From: Cupriavidus basilensis
GTDB taxonomy: Bacteria; Pseudomonadota; Gammaproteobacteria; Burkholderiales; Burkholderiaceae
Direction: 5' to 3'
Length of the DNA: 64,000 bases
Assembly: GCF_000832305.1 (NCBI RefSeq)
Contig: NZ_CP010537.1
Span: forward strand, 1,302,001 to 1,366,000
A program made the position numbers and the translations under genes. Position 1 is the stretch's first letter, and the number at the start of each line of letters is the position of its first letter. Below, one piece after another: positions 52,951 to 62,051 of this stretch. Under the pieces are notes generated by a model. It worked only from the letters and a program-made list of their open reading frames with translations. It made no database searches and was not told the origin of the DNA.

Positions 52951-54021
52951 TTACGTGACATATGGCGCATGCGCCCCCCGGAAATCCCTTGGGGACACGC
53001 CGTAGGCCCGGCGGAATGCGCGGGTAAAGTCCGAGGCACTGTTGAAGCCGGCTCCATAGGCGATCTCGCCGATGCCGACGTGCGCGAGGCGCAGGAGATC
53101 GTCGGCCGCCGCCCGCAACCTGCAGTTGCGGATATACGCGCCAAGGCCGCCTTCGTGCTCGAACATCCGGTACAGGGTTGGGCGCGGCAGCCCGAACGCT
53201 TGCAGGATGCGCTCGGGCGAGAGGTCCTCGTGGTGCAGATTGGCCTGCACGTAGCGCTGCACCTGCTCCAGCATGGCGGCGCGGGCCGCCGCGCGTGCGT
53301 TGCCGGCAAGGCGCGCCTGCTTGCCGAATGCGGCAACGATCAAATGCGCGCAGTCCCGGATGGTTTTTTCCGCGTCGGCCTCGGACCGTGCCGGGAGGCT
53401 GCGGCAGAGCGCCATCACGTGACCGAAGATCAGGCGCGTCAGCGGCGAGGTGTAGGTCACCACGCGGCCATGGATGGACTCGGCATCGGGGATGGCCGCC
53501 TCCACCGTGGCGCGCGGTACGAAGAAGGCCAGCACCCGGGCGCGCGTGGGGCGGTGCATGTGCATCGGCTGGTTCATGTCGAGCGCCAGGATGCCCGGCA
53601 CGAACTGGGCGGATTTGCGCTGCCGGGAGAAGTCCGTCACCGTTTCGGCGATCCCGTCCACGGCCACATGGAAGACGTAGTCGCGCACGCTGTCGGTGGA
53701 GATGCGCGCGGTGGTGCGGATCTGGCCCACCGGATCGGTGCGGCTGTCCAGGTAGGTCAGGTTCTTGAGCACATAGGTATCGATCTCGCCCCGGAAGCCG
53801 CTGGCAACCTGCGCACGCGAAGCCGGGACATCGAGTATGCGGCCTACATAGTCGCGCCAGGCCGGCAACTGCAGCGCCAGCGCCTCGTTCGCGACGGTGA
53901 AATGCTGGTGCACGATCAGCGGCGGGGTGGCGGCAGGGCAGGCGGGCGCAGCCGGCTGGACAGGCCTTTGCAGATGGGAGGCAAGGATCCGGCTGACGGT
54001 TTCTGAATAAGCCTGGGTCAT
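52951..54021 (-). CDS. AraC family transcriptional regulator
   Basis: This 356-residue regulator has the two C-terminal AraC helix-turn-helices (RILQAFGLPRPTLYRMFEHE and IGEIAYGAGFNSASDFTRAF, then RRAYGVSPRDFRG) and an N-terminal AraC-binding-like-2 sensor domain (VLKNLTYLDSRTDPVGQIRT, SAQFVPGILALDMNQPMHMH). It starts at ATG 54021 (MTQAYSETVSRIL). It reads toward the siaA-like gene with a 56-base gap and may control or share a transcript with it. The inducer is unknown. Confidence 0.9.
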   Translation of the reverse strand: MTQAYSETVSRILASHLQRPVQPAAPACPAATPPLIVHQHFTVANEALALQLPAWRDYVGRILDVPASRAQVASGFRGEIDTYVLKNLTYLDSRTDPVGQIRTTARISTDSVRDYVFHVAVDGIAETVTDFSRQRKSAQFVPGILALDMNQPMHMHRPTRARVLAFFVPRATVEAAIPDAESIHGRVVTYTSPLTRLIFGHVMALCRSLPARSEADAEKTIRDCAHLIVAAFGKQARLAGNARAAARAAMLEQVQRYVQANLHHEDLSPERILQAFGLPRPTLYRMFEHEGGLGAYIRNCRLRAAADDLLRLAHVGIGEIAYGAGFNSASDFTRAFRRAYGVSPRDFRGAHAPYVT

Positions 54022-54089
54022 GATGGCGTCGGGTTCAGGAAATAGCTTGCGTCCCAAGTCCGAGCCATTGTACCGACGACTCTCAGCGG

Positions 54090-55055
54090 CTAGTTGGTTG
54101 CCGGTGCACTCGCCTTCAGTGCGGCCGCGTCGTACTCGCGCGCCGCATCGGCGGCGCGTCCGTTTTCCAGCACGCGGAAGCTGGCCGGATCGAGTCCGGT
54201 GAGGCGATGGCCGCCGTATTCCACTTCTTGCACTGGCGTGGCTTGCGCGGCGGGCGCCTGCAGGCGGTGCCACCAGTAGTCCCGCAGCGCGGGCAGGGCA
54301 GTGAAGTAGTCCCGCCAGTGCTCGACCTGGCGGTGGTCGAGCGCGGTCATGCGCTGGCCGTCGTCGATGGGGCCGATCTTGTCGGTCATGCGCAGCGGGC
54401 CGTCGCCACTGGGCGCTACCACCAGGCTGGCGCGGTCGGCTTCGATGCGCTGGCCAAAGTAGTACACATGCGCGGCATCGGCAATGTAGTTGCCCGGCAA
54501 GCCCACCACGGTGGCGCCATCCGCGCCGATCACGCGCTTGCCGTTGAAGTAGGCAGACTCGGCGTCCACGGCGTAGTAGTCATGCATGCAGGTCACCGGC
54601 TCCAGCGGGCCATTCTCCGGCCAGCGCCAGTCTTGGTAGACAAGCGGCCGGAAGGCCTGCGGGCTGCGGGTGCGGATGGTCTTGCCGGTAATGAAGTAAG
54701 CCTGGCGGGCGTCGCGGGCGTAGCGCTCGTTGAGGACTTCGAAGGTGGCGATGTCGGCGTTTTCGATCCGGTAGAAGTAGTACCAGGCCGCGCCGCTGCC
54801 TTGCTGGGCCTGCACGATGACGTGCTCGCCGTCGGTGAACCAGCGCCCGTCGATGCAGCGGAACGCCTGCGGATCGGCAATGGGCAGCGGGCTGCCGTCC
54901 TTGGCCCAGAGCGGCCCGTCGTCGTGCGACCAGATCACGGTGTCGCCCTCGATGAAGTACGAGGGATGGTTGGCTGGCGCGATGCGGTCATGGGAAGGCG
55001 TTGGGTGCCGGGTGGCGCAAGGCCGACATATTAAACTGTCCGCCCGGATCGGCAA
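54090..55055 (-). CDS. DKNYY-type repeat protein, start uncertain
   Basis: The frame codes for up to 321 residues with several copies of a YYxxG/A-D motif: HDDGPLWAKDGSPLPIADPQ, HDYYAVDAESAYFNGKRVIG and DAAHVYYFGQRIEADRASLV. This is the pattern of DKNYY family proteins, thought to be beta-repeat structures of unknown function. The only start at the 5' end is a TTG (55055); an ATG 25 bases later opens a different phase that stops after 13 codons, so the N-terminus may be frameshifted. No signal peptide is visible. Confidence 0.7.
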   Translation of the reverse strand: MPIRADSLICRPCATRHPTPSHDRIAPANHPSYFIEGDTVIWSHDDGPLWAKDGSPLPIADPQAFRCIDGRWFTDGEHVIVQAQQGSGAAWYYFYRIENADIATFEVLNERYARDARQAYFITGKTIRTRSPQAFRPLVYQDWRWPENGPLEPVTCMHDYYAVDAESAYFNGKRVIGADGATVVGLPGNYIADAAHVYYFGQRIEADRASLVVAPSGDGPLRMTDKIGPIDDGQRMTALDHRQVEHWRDYFTALPALRDYWWHRLQAPAAQATPVQEVEYGGHRLTGLDPASFRVLENGRAADAAREYDAAALKASAPATN

Positions 55056-55206
55056 TGCTTGGCGAACGTTGCGTTATTGCAATTAACGGCCAAGCATTTC
55101 TGCCATTCATAAGTAGCTCGCCGGCCGCTTGCGGCCGGCGGCCGAGGCGTGCAGGATGTGGGCGGTAAGCCCTACCCGAAAATGCGCAAAACAAAGCGGA
55201 GACCCT

Positions 55207-55560
55207 ATGTCGTACATGCTGCTGATTGTCGAACCCGTTGGCCAGCGCGCCGAGCGTTCCCCGGAAGAAGGGCGCCAGGCCTACGCCAGCATGCAGCGTT
55301 TTGCCGAAGGCCTGAATGAGCGCGGGCTGCTGCTGGGCGTCAACTCGCTCACGTCGCAGGCCAATGGCGTGCGCGTGCAGGTGCGCGAAGGCCGCCGCGA
55401 CTTGCTCGACGGCCCCTTTGCCGAGGCCAAGGAAATGATCGGCGGCTACTTCCTGCTCGACTGCGCCACGCAGGACGAGGCCATTGTCATTGCCGCCGAG
55501 TGCCCCGCCGCGGCATGGTGCAGCGTGGAGGTCCGCGAGGTCGGGCCTTGCTTCCTGTAA
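55207..55560 (+). CDS. YciI/DGPF-domain protein
   Basis: This 117-residue protein is a YCII-related dimeric alpha/beta fold with the signature RRDLLDGPFAEAKEMIGGYF. DGPF proteins are the usual genomic partners of ECF42 sigma factors, one of which lies 1.7 kb downstream. GGAGA precedes ATG 55207. The YciI fold is ferredoxin-like and resembles muconolactone isomerase; no enzymatic activity is established for this branch. Confidence 0.88.
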   Translation: MSYMLLIVEPVGQRAERSPEEGRQAYASMQRFAEGLNERGLLLGVNSLTSQANGVRVQVREGRRDLLDGPFAEAKEMIGGYFLLDCATQDEAIVIAAECPAAAWCSVEVREVGPCFL

Positions 55561-55747
55561 GACTGCAAGCGGATAGGGTGCATGGCCGCATCTAAGTAGT
55601 TACCCTTGGTTTTTGGGTTTTTTTGCACAGGATGTCGATCTGGCGGCGCGCGGTTCGTCGTACCGGTAAGAGTCAACGATGGCAGCGGCGTGCCGCCGCC
55701 ATGGCTCACCACCGACAACCAGCAACCTCAAGCTAAGGAGAACCGCG

Positions 55748-56161
55748 ATGCGATTCATGATCCTGGTGAAAGCCACGCAAGGCAGTGAGGCCGGCGCGAT
55801 GCCGGACGAAGGCCTCTTCGCCGCGATGGCGGCGTATCACGAGCAACTGGCCAAGGCGGGCGTGCTGCTCGACGCAGCCGGGCTCAAGCCCACTTCCGCC
55901 GGCTGGCGCATCCGCTATGCCGGCGGCCAGCGCACCGTCGTCGACGGGCCATTTGCGCAAAGCAAGGAAATAGTGGCGGGCTACACGCTGATCCAGGTGC
56001 GCAGCCGCGAGGAAGCGATGGAATGGGCGCGGCGCTTCCCGTCGCCGCACGGCGAAATGGCCGACGGAGAGATCGAGGTACGGCAGTTGTTCGAGCTGGA
56101 GGACTTCGCGCCGAGCCCTGCGGTGGAGCGCTTTCGCGACCTCGACGCCGGCCAGCACTGA
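55748..56161 (+). CDS. YciI/DGPF-domain protein (second copy)
   Basis: The 137-residue product starts MRFMILVKATQGSEAGAMPD and carries GQRTVVDGPFAQSKEIVAGY, the DGPF signature. It is longer at the C-terminus than its neighbour and clearly a separate paralogue. AAGGAG lies 9-14 bases before ATG 55748. Together with the following SRPBCC, VOC and sigma-factor genes it forms one plus-strand unit with short gaps (35-60 bases). Confidence 0.88.
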   Translation: MRFMILVKATQGSEAGAMPDEGLFAAMAAYHEQLAKAGVLLDAAGLKPTSAGWRIRYAGGQRTVVDGPFAQSKEIVAGYTLIQVRSREEAMEWARRFPSPHGEMADGEIEVRQLFELEDFAPSPAVERFRDLDAGQH

Positions 56162-56201
56162 GCCCACGAGCCCACCCCAACCTTTGCCCGATCCCGACAC
56201 C

Positions 56202-56738
56202 ATGCTCAAGCCCATCCTGCTCGCCGCTCTCGGCGCCATTGCCCTGCTGCTGATCTACGCCGCCACACAGCCCGATACCTTCCGGGTTGAGCGCAGCGCC
56301 AGCGTCAAGGCGCCGCCGGAGCGCGTGTTCGCGCTCATCAACGACCTCCACAATTTCAACCAGTGGAACCCCTATGAAAAGAAGGACCCGTCCCTGAAGG
56401 GCACCTACGGCGCCACGCGCAGCGGGCAGGGCGCCGCCTACGCCTGGGAGAGCGAAAAGGTAGGCGTAGGCAGCATGGAAATCGTCCAAACCGAGCCGGC
56501 TGCCAAGGTCACGATGCGGCTGGATTTCATCAAGCCGTTCGAGGCGCACAACACCGCCGAATTCACGCTCATGCCGCAGGCCGATGCCACCAAGGTGACG
56601 TGGTCAATGCAAGGCAGCGTGCCGTACTTTGCCAAGCTGGTGCATCTCGTCTTCAATATGGACAAGATGGTGGGCAAGGATTTCGAGCAAGGGCTGGTCA
56701 ACCTGAAGACGCTGGCCGAGGCGCCGGCCGCTAGGTAA
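56202..56738 (+). CDS. SRPBCC family protein with membrane anchor
   Basis: The 178-residue protein begins with a hydrophobic anchor (LKPILLAALGAIALLLIYAA) followed by a START-like SRPBCC domain: VERSASVKAPPERVFALIND, NQWNPYEKKDPSLKGTYG, GVGSMEIVQTEPAAKVTMRL. SRPBCC proteins bind hydrophobic ligands in a deep pocket. It lies in the ECF42/DGPF cluster between a YciI and a VOC gene, both also small ligand-binding folds. Its ligand is unknown. Confidence 0.88.
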   Translation: MLKPILLAALGAIALLLIYAATQPDTFRVERSASVKAPPERVFALINDLHNFNQWNPYEKKDPSLKGTYGATRSGQGAAYAWESEKVGVGSMEIVQTEPAAKVTMRLDFIKPFEAHNTAEFTLMPQADATKVTWSMQGSVPYFAKLVHLVFNMDKMVGKDFEQGLVNLKTLAEAPAAR

Positions 56739-56796
56739 GCGGGGCAACCCGCCGAGCCTCCACCCAATCACGCGAAACCGAATCCAAGGACGAATC

Positions 56797-57213
56797 ATGC
56801 ATAAGCAAATCTACCTGAACCTCGCCGTGGCCGACCTGCAGCGCTCGCAGGATTTCTTCAAGGGCCTGGGATTTACCTTCAACCCGCAGTTCACCAACGA
56901 CGACGCCGCTTGCATGGTGATCGGCGAGAACATCCACGCGATGCTGCTCAAGCATGCATTCTTCAAGACCTTCACCACCCGCAAGCTGTGCGATACCTCC
57001 GAGAGCACCGAAGTGCTGATCTGCATCTCCTGCGAGAGCCGCGCCGAGGTGGACGCCATGGTCGCCAAAGCCTTGGCCGCCGGCGCAACGGCGCCGCGTG
57101 CGCCGCAGGACCACGGCTTCATGTACGGGCACGGGTTCGATGATCTCGACGGGCATATCTGGGAGTTGGTGTATATGGAGCCCTCGGCACCCGGCGCGAC
57201 CAGCGCGGCTTGA
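56797..57213 (+). CDS. VOC (glyoxalase/extradiol dioxygenase) superfamily protein
   Basis: This 138-residue protein has the paired beta-alpha-beta modules of the VOC fold: IYLNLAVADLQRSQDFFKGL at the N-terminus, the metal-ligand-like HAMLLKHAFFKTF, and DHGFMYGHGFDDLDGHIWEL with the C-terminal His/Glu. It is close to lactoylglutathione-lyase-related proteins of unknown substrate that accompany ECF42 sigma factors. It ends 5 bases before the sigma-factor start, so co-translation is likely. Confidence 0.9.
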   Translation: MHKQIYLNLAVADLQRSQDFFKGLGFTFNPQFTNDDAACMVIGENIHAMLLKHAFFKTFTTRKLCDTSESTEVLICISCESRAEVDAMVAKALAAGATAPRAPQDHGFMYGHGFDDLDGHIWELVYMEPSAPGATSAA

Positions 57214-57218
57214 AACAC

Positions 57219-58505
57219 ATGGCGACGACGACACCGACGCACCGGGCGATCGAAGCCGTCTGGCGGATCGAATCCGCCAAGGTCATCGCCCACGTTGCGC
57301 GCGTGGTGCGCGACGTGGGCCTGGCCGAAGAACTGGCGCAGGACGCCCTGGTTACCGCGCTGGAGCGCTGGACCGAGACCGGCGTGCCGGACAACCCGGG
57401 CGCCTGGCTGATGACCACGGCGAAGAACCGCGCGCTCGACCACTTGCGCCAGCAAGCGCTGCACGCCCGCAAGCACGAGCAGATCGGCCAGGATCTCGAA
57501 GCGATGGAGGCCCACGTAGTACCGGATTTTGTCGATGCGCTGGATGCCGCGCGCGAGGATGACATCGGCGATGACCTGCTGCGGCTGGTTTTCACCGCCT
57601 GCCACCCGGTGCTTTCCACCGATGCGCGGGTCGCCATGACGCTGCGCCTGCTGGGCGGGCTGACCACCGAGGAAATCGCGCGGGCCTTCCTGACCCCGGA
57701 ACCCACCATCGCCCAGCGCATCGTGCGCGCCAAGCGCACGCTCGGCGCCGCGCGCGTGCCCTTCGAGGTACCCGGGCCCCAGGCACGCGCACCGCGCCTG
57801 GCGTCCGTGCTGGAAGTGATCTACCTGATTTTCAATGAAGGCTACTCCGCCACCGCTGGCGATGACTGGATGCGCCCCGCGCTGTGCGAGGAGGCCCTGC
57901 GTCTGGGCCGCACCCTGGCCGGCCTGGCGCCGCAGGAAAGCGAGGTGCACGGCCTGGTGGCGCTGATGGAGATCCAGGCCTCGCGCACGCATGCACGGGT
58001 CGATGCGCAAGGCCACCCGGTGTTGTTGCTGGAACAGGACCGCAGCCGCTGGGACCACCTGCTGATCCGGCGCGGGATGGCGGCGCTGGCGCGCGCGCAG
58101 GAGCTGGGCGGGGCGCTCGGCCCCTACGCCTTGCAGGCGGCGCTGGCCGCCTGCCACGCCCGCGCCACCGCCGCGGCCGATACCGACTGGGCGCAGATCG
58201 CCGCCATCTACGACGCGCTGTCGGAGGTGGCGCCCTCACCCGTGGTGGAGCTGAACCGCGCGGTGGCGCTCGGCATGGCTTTCGGCCCCGAGGTTGGCCT
58301 GGAGCTGGTGAATGCGCTTCTCACCGAGTCCTCGCTGGCGAAGTACCACTTGCTGCCCAGCGTGCGCGGCGACTTGTTGTACAAGCTCGGCCGCTTCGAC
58401 GAGGCCCGCGCCGAATTCGAACGCGCCGCCGGCATGACCCGCAACACCCGCGAGCGCGAGTTCTTGCTGGGGCGGGCGCGGGATGCGGGGACTCCCCGGC
58501 CGTGA
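57219..58505 (+). CDS. ECF42-type RNA polymerase sigma factor with C-terminal extension
   Basis: The 428-residue protein combines a sigma-70 region 2 (residues 10-80: VIAHVARVVRDVGLAEELAQ, NPGAWLMTTAKNRALDHLRQ) and region 4 (about 110-170, LRLLGGLTTEEIARAFLTPE, TIAQRIVRAKRTL) with a 230-residue C-terminal extension containing TPR-like helices (SVRGDLLYKLGRFDEARAEF). This architecture and the adjacent DGPF proteins mark group ECF42, which works without an anti-sigma factor and is controlled through the C-terminal part. It presumably transcribes its own cluster. The start is ATG 57219. Confidence 0.92.
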   Translation: MATTTPTHRAIEAVWRIESAKVIAHVARVVRDVGLAEELAQDALVTALERWTETGVPDNPGAWLMTTAKNRALDHLRQQALHARKHEQIGQDLEAMEAHVVPDFVDALDAAREDDIGDDLLRLVFTACHPVLSTDARVAMTLRLLGGLTTEEIARAFLTPEPTIAQRIVRAKRTLGAARVPFEVPGPQARAPRLASVLEVIYLIFNEGYSATAGDDWMRPALCEEALRLGRTLAGLAPQESEVHGLVALMEIQASRTHARVDAQGHPVLLLEQDRSRWDHLLIRRGMAALARAQELGGALGPYALQAALAACHARATAAADTDWAQIAAIYDALSEVAPSPVVELNRAVALGMAFGPEVGLELVNALLTESSLAKYHLLPSVRGDLLYKLGRFDEARAEFERAAGMTRNTREREFLLGRARDAGTPRP

Positions 58506-58722
58506 CCCGCCAGCGCGCGTGGCTGCGCGTCACCACCGCCCGCCTGGCAAAACACTAATATCGGATACCGAAATAACTCAATTCCCCAATGCCGGAAAGC
58601 CGACGATGATCTTAGCCACGGGCCCGGGGGATCGATTGCTCCCGATCTCTGCGCAAGCCATCCGGCCGCCGACGACCGCAGGACCGGCAGGCGATACCAT
58701 CGAAGTGTTCCAGGAGACGCTA

Positions 58723-59079
58723 ATGATTCCACGGCTACTGTCGACTGCCAGCCTGGCGCTGGTCGCATGCTTTGTATCCGGCACTGCCGGCGCGCAACAA
58801 CCCGCGCCACAACCCGCCCCCCAGGCGGCGCCGCAAGCGCCCATGAATCCAAAGGAAGCCAAGGCGAAATTCGCCGAGAAGTTCGCTGCCGCCGATACCA
58901 ACCACGACGGCAAGCTGAGCCGCGAGGAAGCCGAGGCCGGCATGCCGGAGGTCTACAAGAACTTCGACAAGATCGATACGAGGAAGAAGGGGGCGATTAC
59001 GCAGAAGCAGATTGGCGCGTACTTTGCGGCCAAGGCCAAGCAGAAAGCCGCTGCGCAGAATCCGGGAAGCCTGAACTGA
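58723..59079 (+). CDS. Exported EF-hand protein
   Basis: This 118-residue protein has a signal peptide ending in TAGAQQ, a Pro/Ala/Gln-rich linker and a pair of EF-hands. The first is canonical (ADTNHDGKLSREEAEAG), the second degenerate (FDKIDTRKKGAITQKQIGAY). It is probably a periplasmic calcium-binding protein. AGGAG lies 8 bases upstream of ATG 58723. It is monocistronic with a terminator-like hairpin downstream. Confidence 0.85.
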   Translation: MIPRLLSTASLALVACFVSGTAGAQQPAPQPAPQAAPQAPMNPKEAKAKFAEKFAAADTNHDGKLSREEAEAGMPEVYKNFDKIDTRKKGAITQKQIGAYFAAKAKQKAAAQNPGSLN

Positions 59080-59188
59080 ACTGACCTGGCGGCGCCGGCA
59101 GGGAGCTTGCGAGCTGAAATGCGTCAAGGTTCCGCCGGCTGCGCACGGCGGGACAGCATCGAAAATGCGGGTCCCTGATGACAGAGAT

Positions 59189-59225
59189 CCCCGGAAAACT
59201 GGCCGGATCAAGGCCAGTGCCGGGG
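59189..59225 (+). terminator. Strong hairpin, probable terminator
   Basis: CCCCGG (59189-59194) pairs with CCGGGG (59220-59225), and inside it CTGGCC (59199-59204) pairs with GGCCAG (59212-59217). Only a short TTT follows, so it is a weak intrinsic terminator or a stabilising end for the EF-hand transcript 110 bases upstream. Confidence 0.55.
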
Positions 59226-59308
59226 AGCTTTAATGATTCCTTGATTCCTTGATTCTCTTTATACCTTTGATACCGGACAACGATGAAGGATCTTTGTTGT
59301 CCTTTCAG

Positions 59309-59422
59309 TCAGGTCAGGAGATTGAAGGCGAACCCTAGCGCAATCGCGCCGCCGAGCGCCTCCACTGCTGCCAGCGCGAGAAGGTTCTTCAGAATGAAGC
59401 TTTCGTCCTGCTTGGTCACCAT
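59309..59422 (-). CDS. Very small membrane protein (37 residues)
   Basis: The peptide starts MVTKQDESFILKNLLALAAV and has one hydrophobic helix to the C-terminus (AVEALGGAIALGFAFNLLT). The start codon is preceded by AGGAG at ideal spacing (8 bases), which is the main reason to call it real. A Gly-x-x-x-Ala-like pattern in the helix could support self-association. It has no known family and no operon partner. Confidence 0.55.
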   Translation of the reverse strand: MVTKQDESFILKNLLALAAVEALGGAIALGFAFNLLT

Positions 59423-59639
59423 GGTGTTGTCTCCTGGAGTCGGAATCCCACGGCTGGAATGTGGTGGCAAGCTAAGCAGTGCCAATCCACACTCGAGCCA
59501 CGTCTTGATTCGCTTCCAGTAGACCGCAACCCGGAGCCGGAGAGAAGCTGGCATAAACCCCTATTCAGGCAGCCGGAGGACCGCTGGCCCGGAAGCTGAG
59601 AAAGCTGCGGTTCGGGTTTTGGTTTCTGGGTTCTGGTTT

Positions 59640-60839
59640 CTATTCGGAGCGCAAGGCCTCCTGCGGAGCAAGCCGCGCCGCCCGGCGTGCCGGCAGCACG
59701 CCGGCAGCCAGACCGATCACCACCGCCACCAGCTCAGCCAGCATGGCGTAGGACCACGGTGTGTGGACTGGCAGCGCCGGCAACACCGCCGCGAGCACCA
59801 GCGCGATGCCCCATCCCAGCAGCAATCCGATCATGCCGCCGATAGCGGCGAGCAGCGCGGCTTCACCAAGAAAGAGGAGCATGACCTGTGCCTCGGTCGC
59901 CCCGATGGCGCGCAAGAGCCCGATCTCGGATGTGCGCTCGGCCACAGCGATGGTGAGAATCGTGAGGATTCCCACGCCGCCCACGATCAGCGAGATGGCG
60001 CCGATCGCTGCTACCGCGAAGGTGATGGCATCGAGCACGGTGCCGAACACCTCCAGCATCTTTTGCTGGGGGGTGACGGTGAAATCCTCGGCACCATGAC
60101 GCGCGCTCAACAGGCGCTTGATGCCGTCCTCCACGTCGGGGAGCGCAGCGGTGGGATCGTAGGTGACCTCGATCTCGACCAGGCTTTCCCGGTTGAACAG
60201 GTCCAGGGCACGGCCAGCCGGTATATAGACCGTATCGTCCAGGTCGAAGCCTAGCATCTGGCCCTTCGCTTCCATCACGCCTACCACGCGATAGCGTTCA
60301 CCACCTACGCGGATGCGCGCGCCCAGTGGGTTGTCGCCGCCAAACAGTTCGCGCGCCACTCTTGCGCCCAGTACCGCCAGTGTCCGCGCGGCGCGCGGAT
60401 CGTCATCGGGCAGGAATTGCCCGGCTGCCACGCGCATGCTCAGCGCTTCAGTGAACCTGGGCCCGACACCATACAGCGTCACTCGCCTGCTCTTGCCGAG
60501 GTAGTCGACTTCAGCATTGCCCTGCACCAGTGGGTTGGTCACGCGCACGTGGGGGGCATGGCGCAGGGCGATGGCGTCTTCGATCGTGAGCGGGCGCACG
60601 GTGTTGATCGACCCGAGCGAAGCGCCGTGGGTCTGGGTGCGGCCTGGCGTCACGCCGATCAGATTGGTGCCGAACTGGGTGAACTCTTCAATCACGAAGC
60701 GATGAAGCCCTTCGCCGATCGAGGTCAGCAAGATGACCGCGGCGATGCCAACGGCGATGCCCAGTGCAGTGAGCGAGGAGCGTAGCCGGTGAGCAGCCAG
60801 CGAGGCGAGGGTGAAATGGATGAAGTCTGCATGGCGCAT
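59640..60839 (-). CDS. ABC transporter permease, MacB/FtsX type (second permease)
   Basis: This 399-residue permease has the MacB topology: one N-terminal membrane helix (RLRSSLTALGIAVGIAAVIL), a periplasmic domain of about 200 residues and three C-terminal helices (AIGAISLIVGGVGILTILTI, EIGLLRAIGATEAQVMLLFL, LVAVVIGLAAGVLPARRAA). MacB-like systems move substrates from the periplasm by mechanotransmission. It is the last gene of a four-gene operon and lies 3 bases after the first permease. Two permeases of this kind suggest a heterodimer. Confidence 0.92.
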   Translation of the reverse strand: MRHADFIHFTLASLAAHRLRSSLTALGIAVGIAAVILLTSIGEGLHRFVIEEFTQFGTNLIGVTPGRTQTHGASLGSINTVRPLTIEDAIALRHAPHVRVTNPLVQGNAEVDYLGKSRRVTLYGVGPRFTEALSMRVAAGQFLPDDDPRAARTLAVLGARVARELFGGDNPLGARIRVGGERYRVVGVMEAKGQMLGFDLDDTVYIPAGRALDLFNRESLVEIEVTYDPTAALPDVEDGIKRLLSARHGAEDFTVTPQQKMLEVFGTVLDAITFAVAAIGAISLIVGGVGILTILTIAVAERTSEIGLLRAIGATEAQVMLLFLGEAALLAAIGGMIGLLLGWGIALVLAAVLPALPVHTPWSYAMLAELVAVVIGLAAGVLPARRAARLAPQEALRSE

Positions 60840-60842
60840 GGG

Positions 60843-62051
60843 TCATCGTCCCGACAGGGCCAGCACCGGATCCAGCTTTGCCGCGCGTTGGGCCGGTGCC
60901 ACGGTGAAGGCGATGGCGGTCACGACGGCGATGGCCGGCGCCCCCAGCAAGGCCCACCAAGGCGGTGTGAAGGGAATTGCCGGGTAGAGCTGCACGGCAA
61001 GCCTGCACGCGGCTTCGCCCACCGCCAGACCCGCGGCCACGCCACCTAGCGCCAGCAGTACGGCTTCGGTGAGGAAGAGCAGCCGGATGTGGCCGGCGGT
61101 GGCGCCGAGCGCCTTGAGCAATCCGATTTCGCGCTGCCGCTGGGTCACGGCAATCAGCATCACGTTCATGATGAGGATGCCGGCCACGGCAAGACTGATG
61201 GCCGCGATGCCGCCCACCGCCAGCGTCAGCGCGCGCAGGATGCGGTCGAACGTGGCGAGCACCGCGTCCTGTGTGATGACGGTCACGTCGCGCTTGCCTT
61301 CGTGGCGCTGGCGAATGATCTCCTCGGCGTCGGCCTTGGCGCCCTGAATCTGCTCGCGGGTCTTGGCCTCGATCAGAATGCGGAACAGCGAGTCGGTGTT
61401 GAACAGGGCCTGGGCCGCGGACAACGGAACGATGACCAGCTCGTCCGTGTTGAAGCCCAGCGATTCACCCTGGCCGGCCAGCAGCCCGATCACGCGAAAG
61501 CGCCGGTCTCCGATGCGCAGCCACTCACCCAGCGCCTGGCGCGTGCCAAACAGCTCCATCGCTACCCTGGTGCCGATCACACACACGGGCTGGCCGTGGT
61601 GCGGATCGCCCTCCGGCAGGAAGCTGCCCTGGGCTAGCGCCATATGGCGCACCGCCAGCAATTCGGCGGTGGACCCCAGCACCGGCGCTTCGCGTCGCCG
61701 CGCGCCGACATGCAGATCCGCGTTCCCGACAATGAGCGCAGCGATGCGCGCGACGGCGGGACTGCGCCTGAGCGCCAACGCATCGTCCAGCGTCAGGTCG
61801 CGCGTGGTTGCGCCCAGCACGATCCCCGGCGCTGCGCCGGCCGTTTCGCTGCGCCCGGGCAGCACGATGACGAGGTTGGTGCCAAGTGCGCCGAACTGGT
61901 TCACCACGTATAGCCTCGCCCCCTCGCCGAGCGCGCTCACCGCCACCACGGCAGCAACGCCAATTCCCATGGCGAGCAGGATCAGCAGGCTGCGTGAGCG
62001 GTAGCCGCGCAGTACTTGCCAGGTGAAGTCGAGAACGTCAGTGAGCCGCAT
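60843..62051 (-). CDS. ABC transporter permease, MacB/FtsX type (first permease)
   Basis: The 402-residue protein is a MacB-like permease with helix 1 in LLILLAMGIGVAAVVAVSAL, a periplasmic domain with FNTDELVIVPLSAAQALFN, and C-terminal helices containing NVMLIAVTQRQREIGLLKAL. It starts at ATG 62051, overlapping the ATPase gene by 14 bases, so both are translationally coupled. It is a paralogue of the next gene in the operon rather than a duplicate. Confidence 0.92.
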   Translation of the reverse strand: MRLTDVLDFTWQVLRGYRSRSLLILLAMGIGVAAVVAVSALGEGARLYVVNQFGALGTNLVIVLPGRSETAGAAPGIVLGATTRDLTLDDALALRRSPAVARIAALIVGNADLHVGARRREAPVLGSTAELLAVRHMALAQGSFLPEGDPHHGQPVCVIGTRVAMELFGTRQALGEWLRIGDRRFRVIGLLAGQGESLGFNTDELVIVPLSAAQALFNTDSLFRILIEAKTREQIQGAKADAEEIIRQRHEGKRDVTVITQDAVLATFDRILRALTLAVGGIAAISLAVAGILIMNVMLIAVTQRQREIGLLKALGATAGHIRLLFLTEAVLLALGGVAAGLAVGEAACRLAVQLYPAIPFTPPWWALLGAPAIAVVTAIAFTVAPAQRAAKLDPVLALSGR

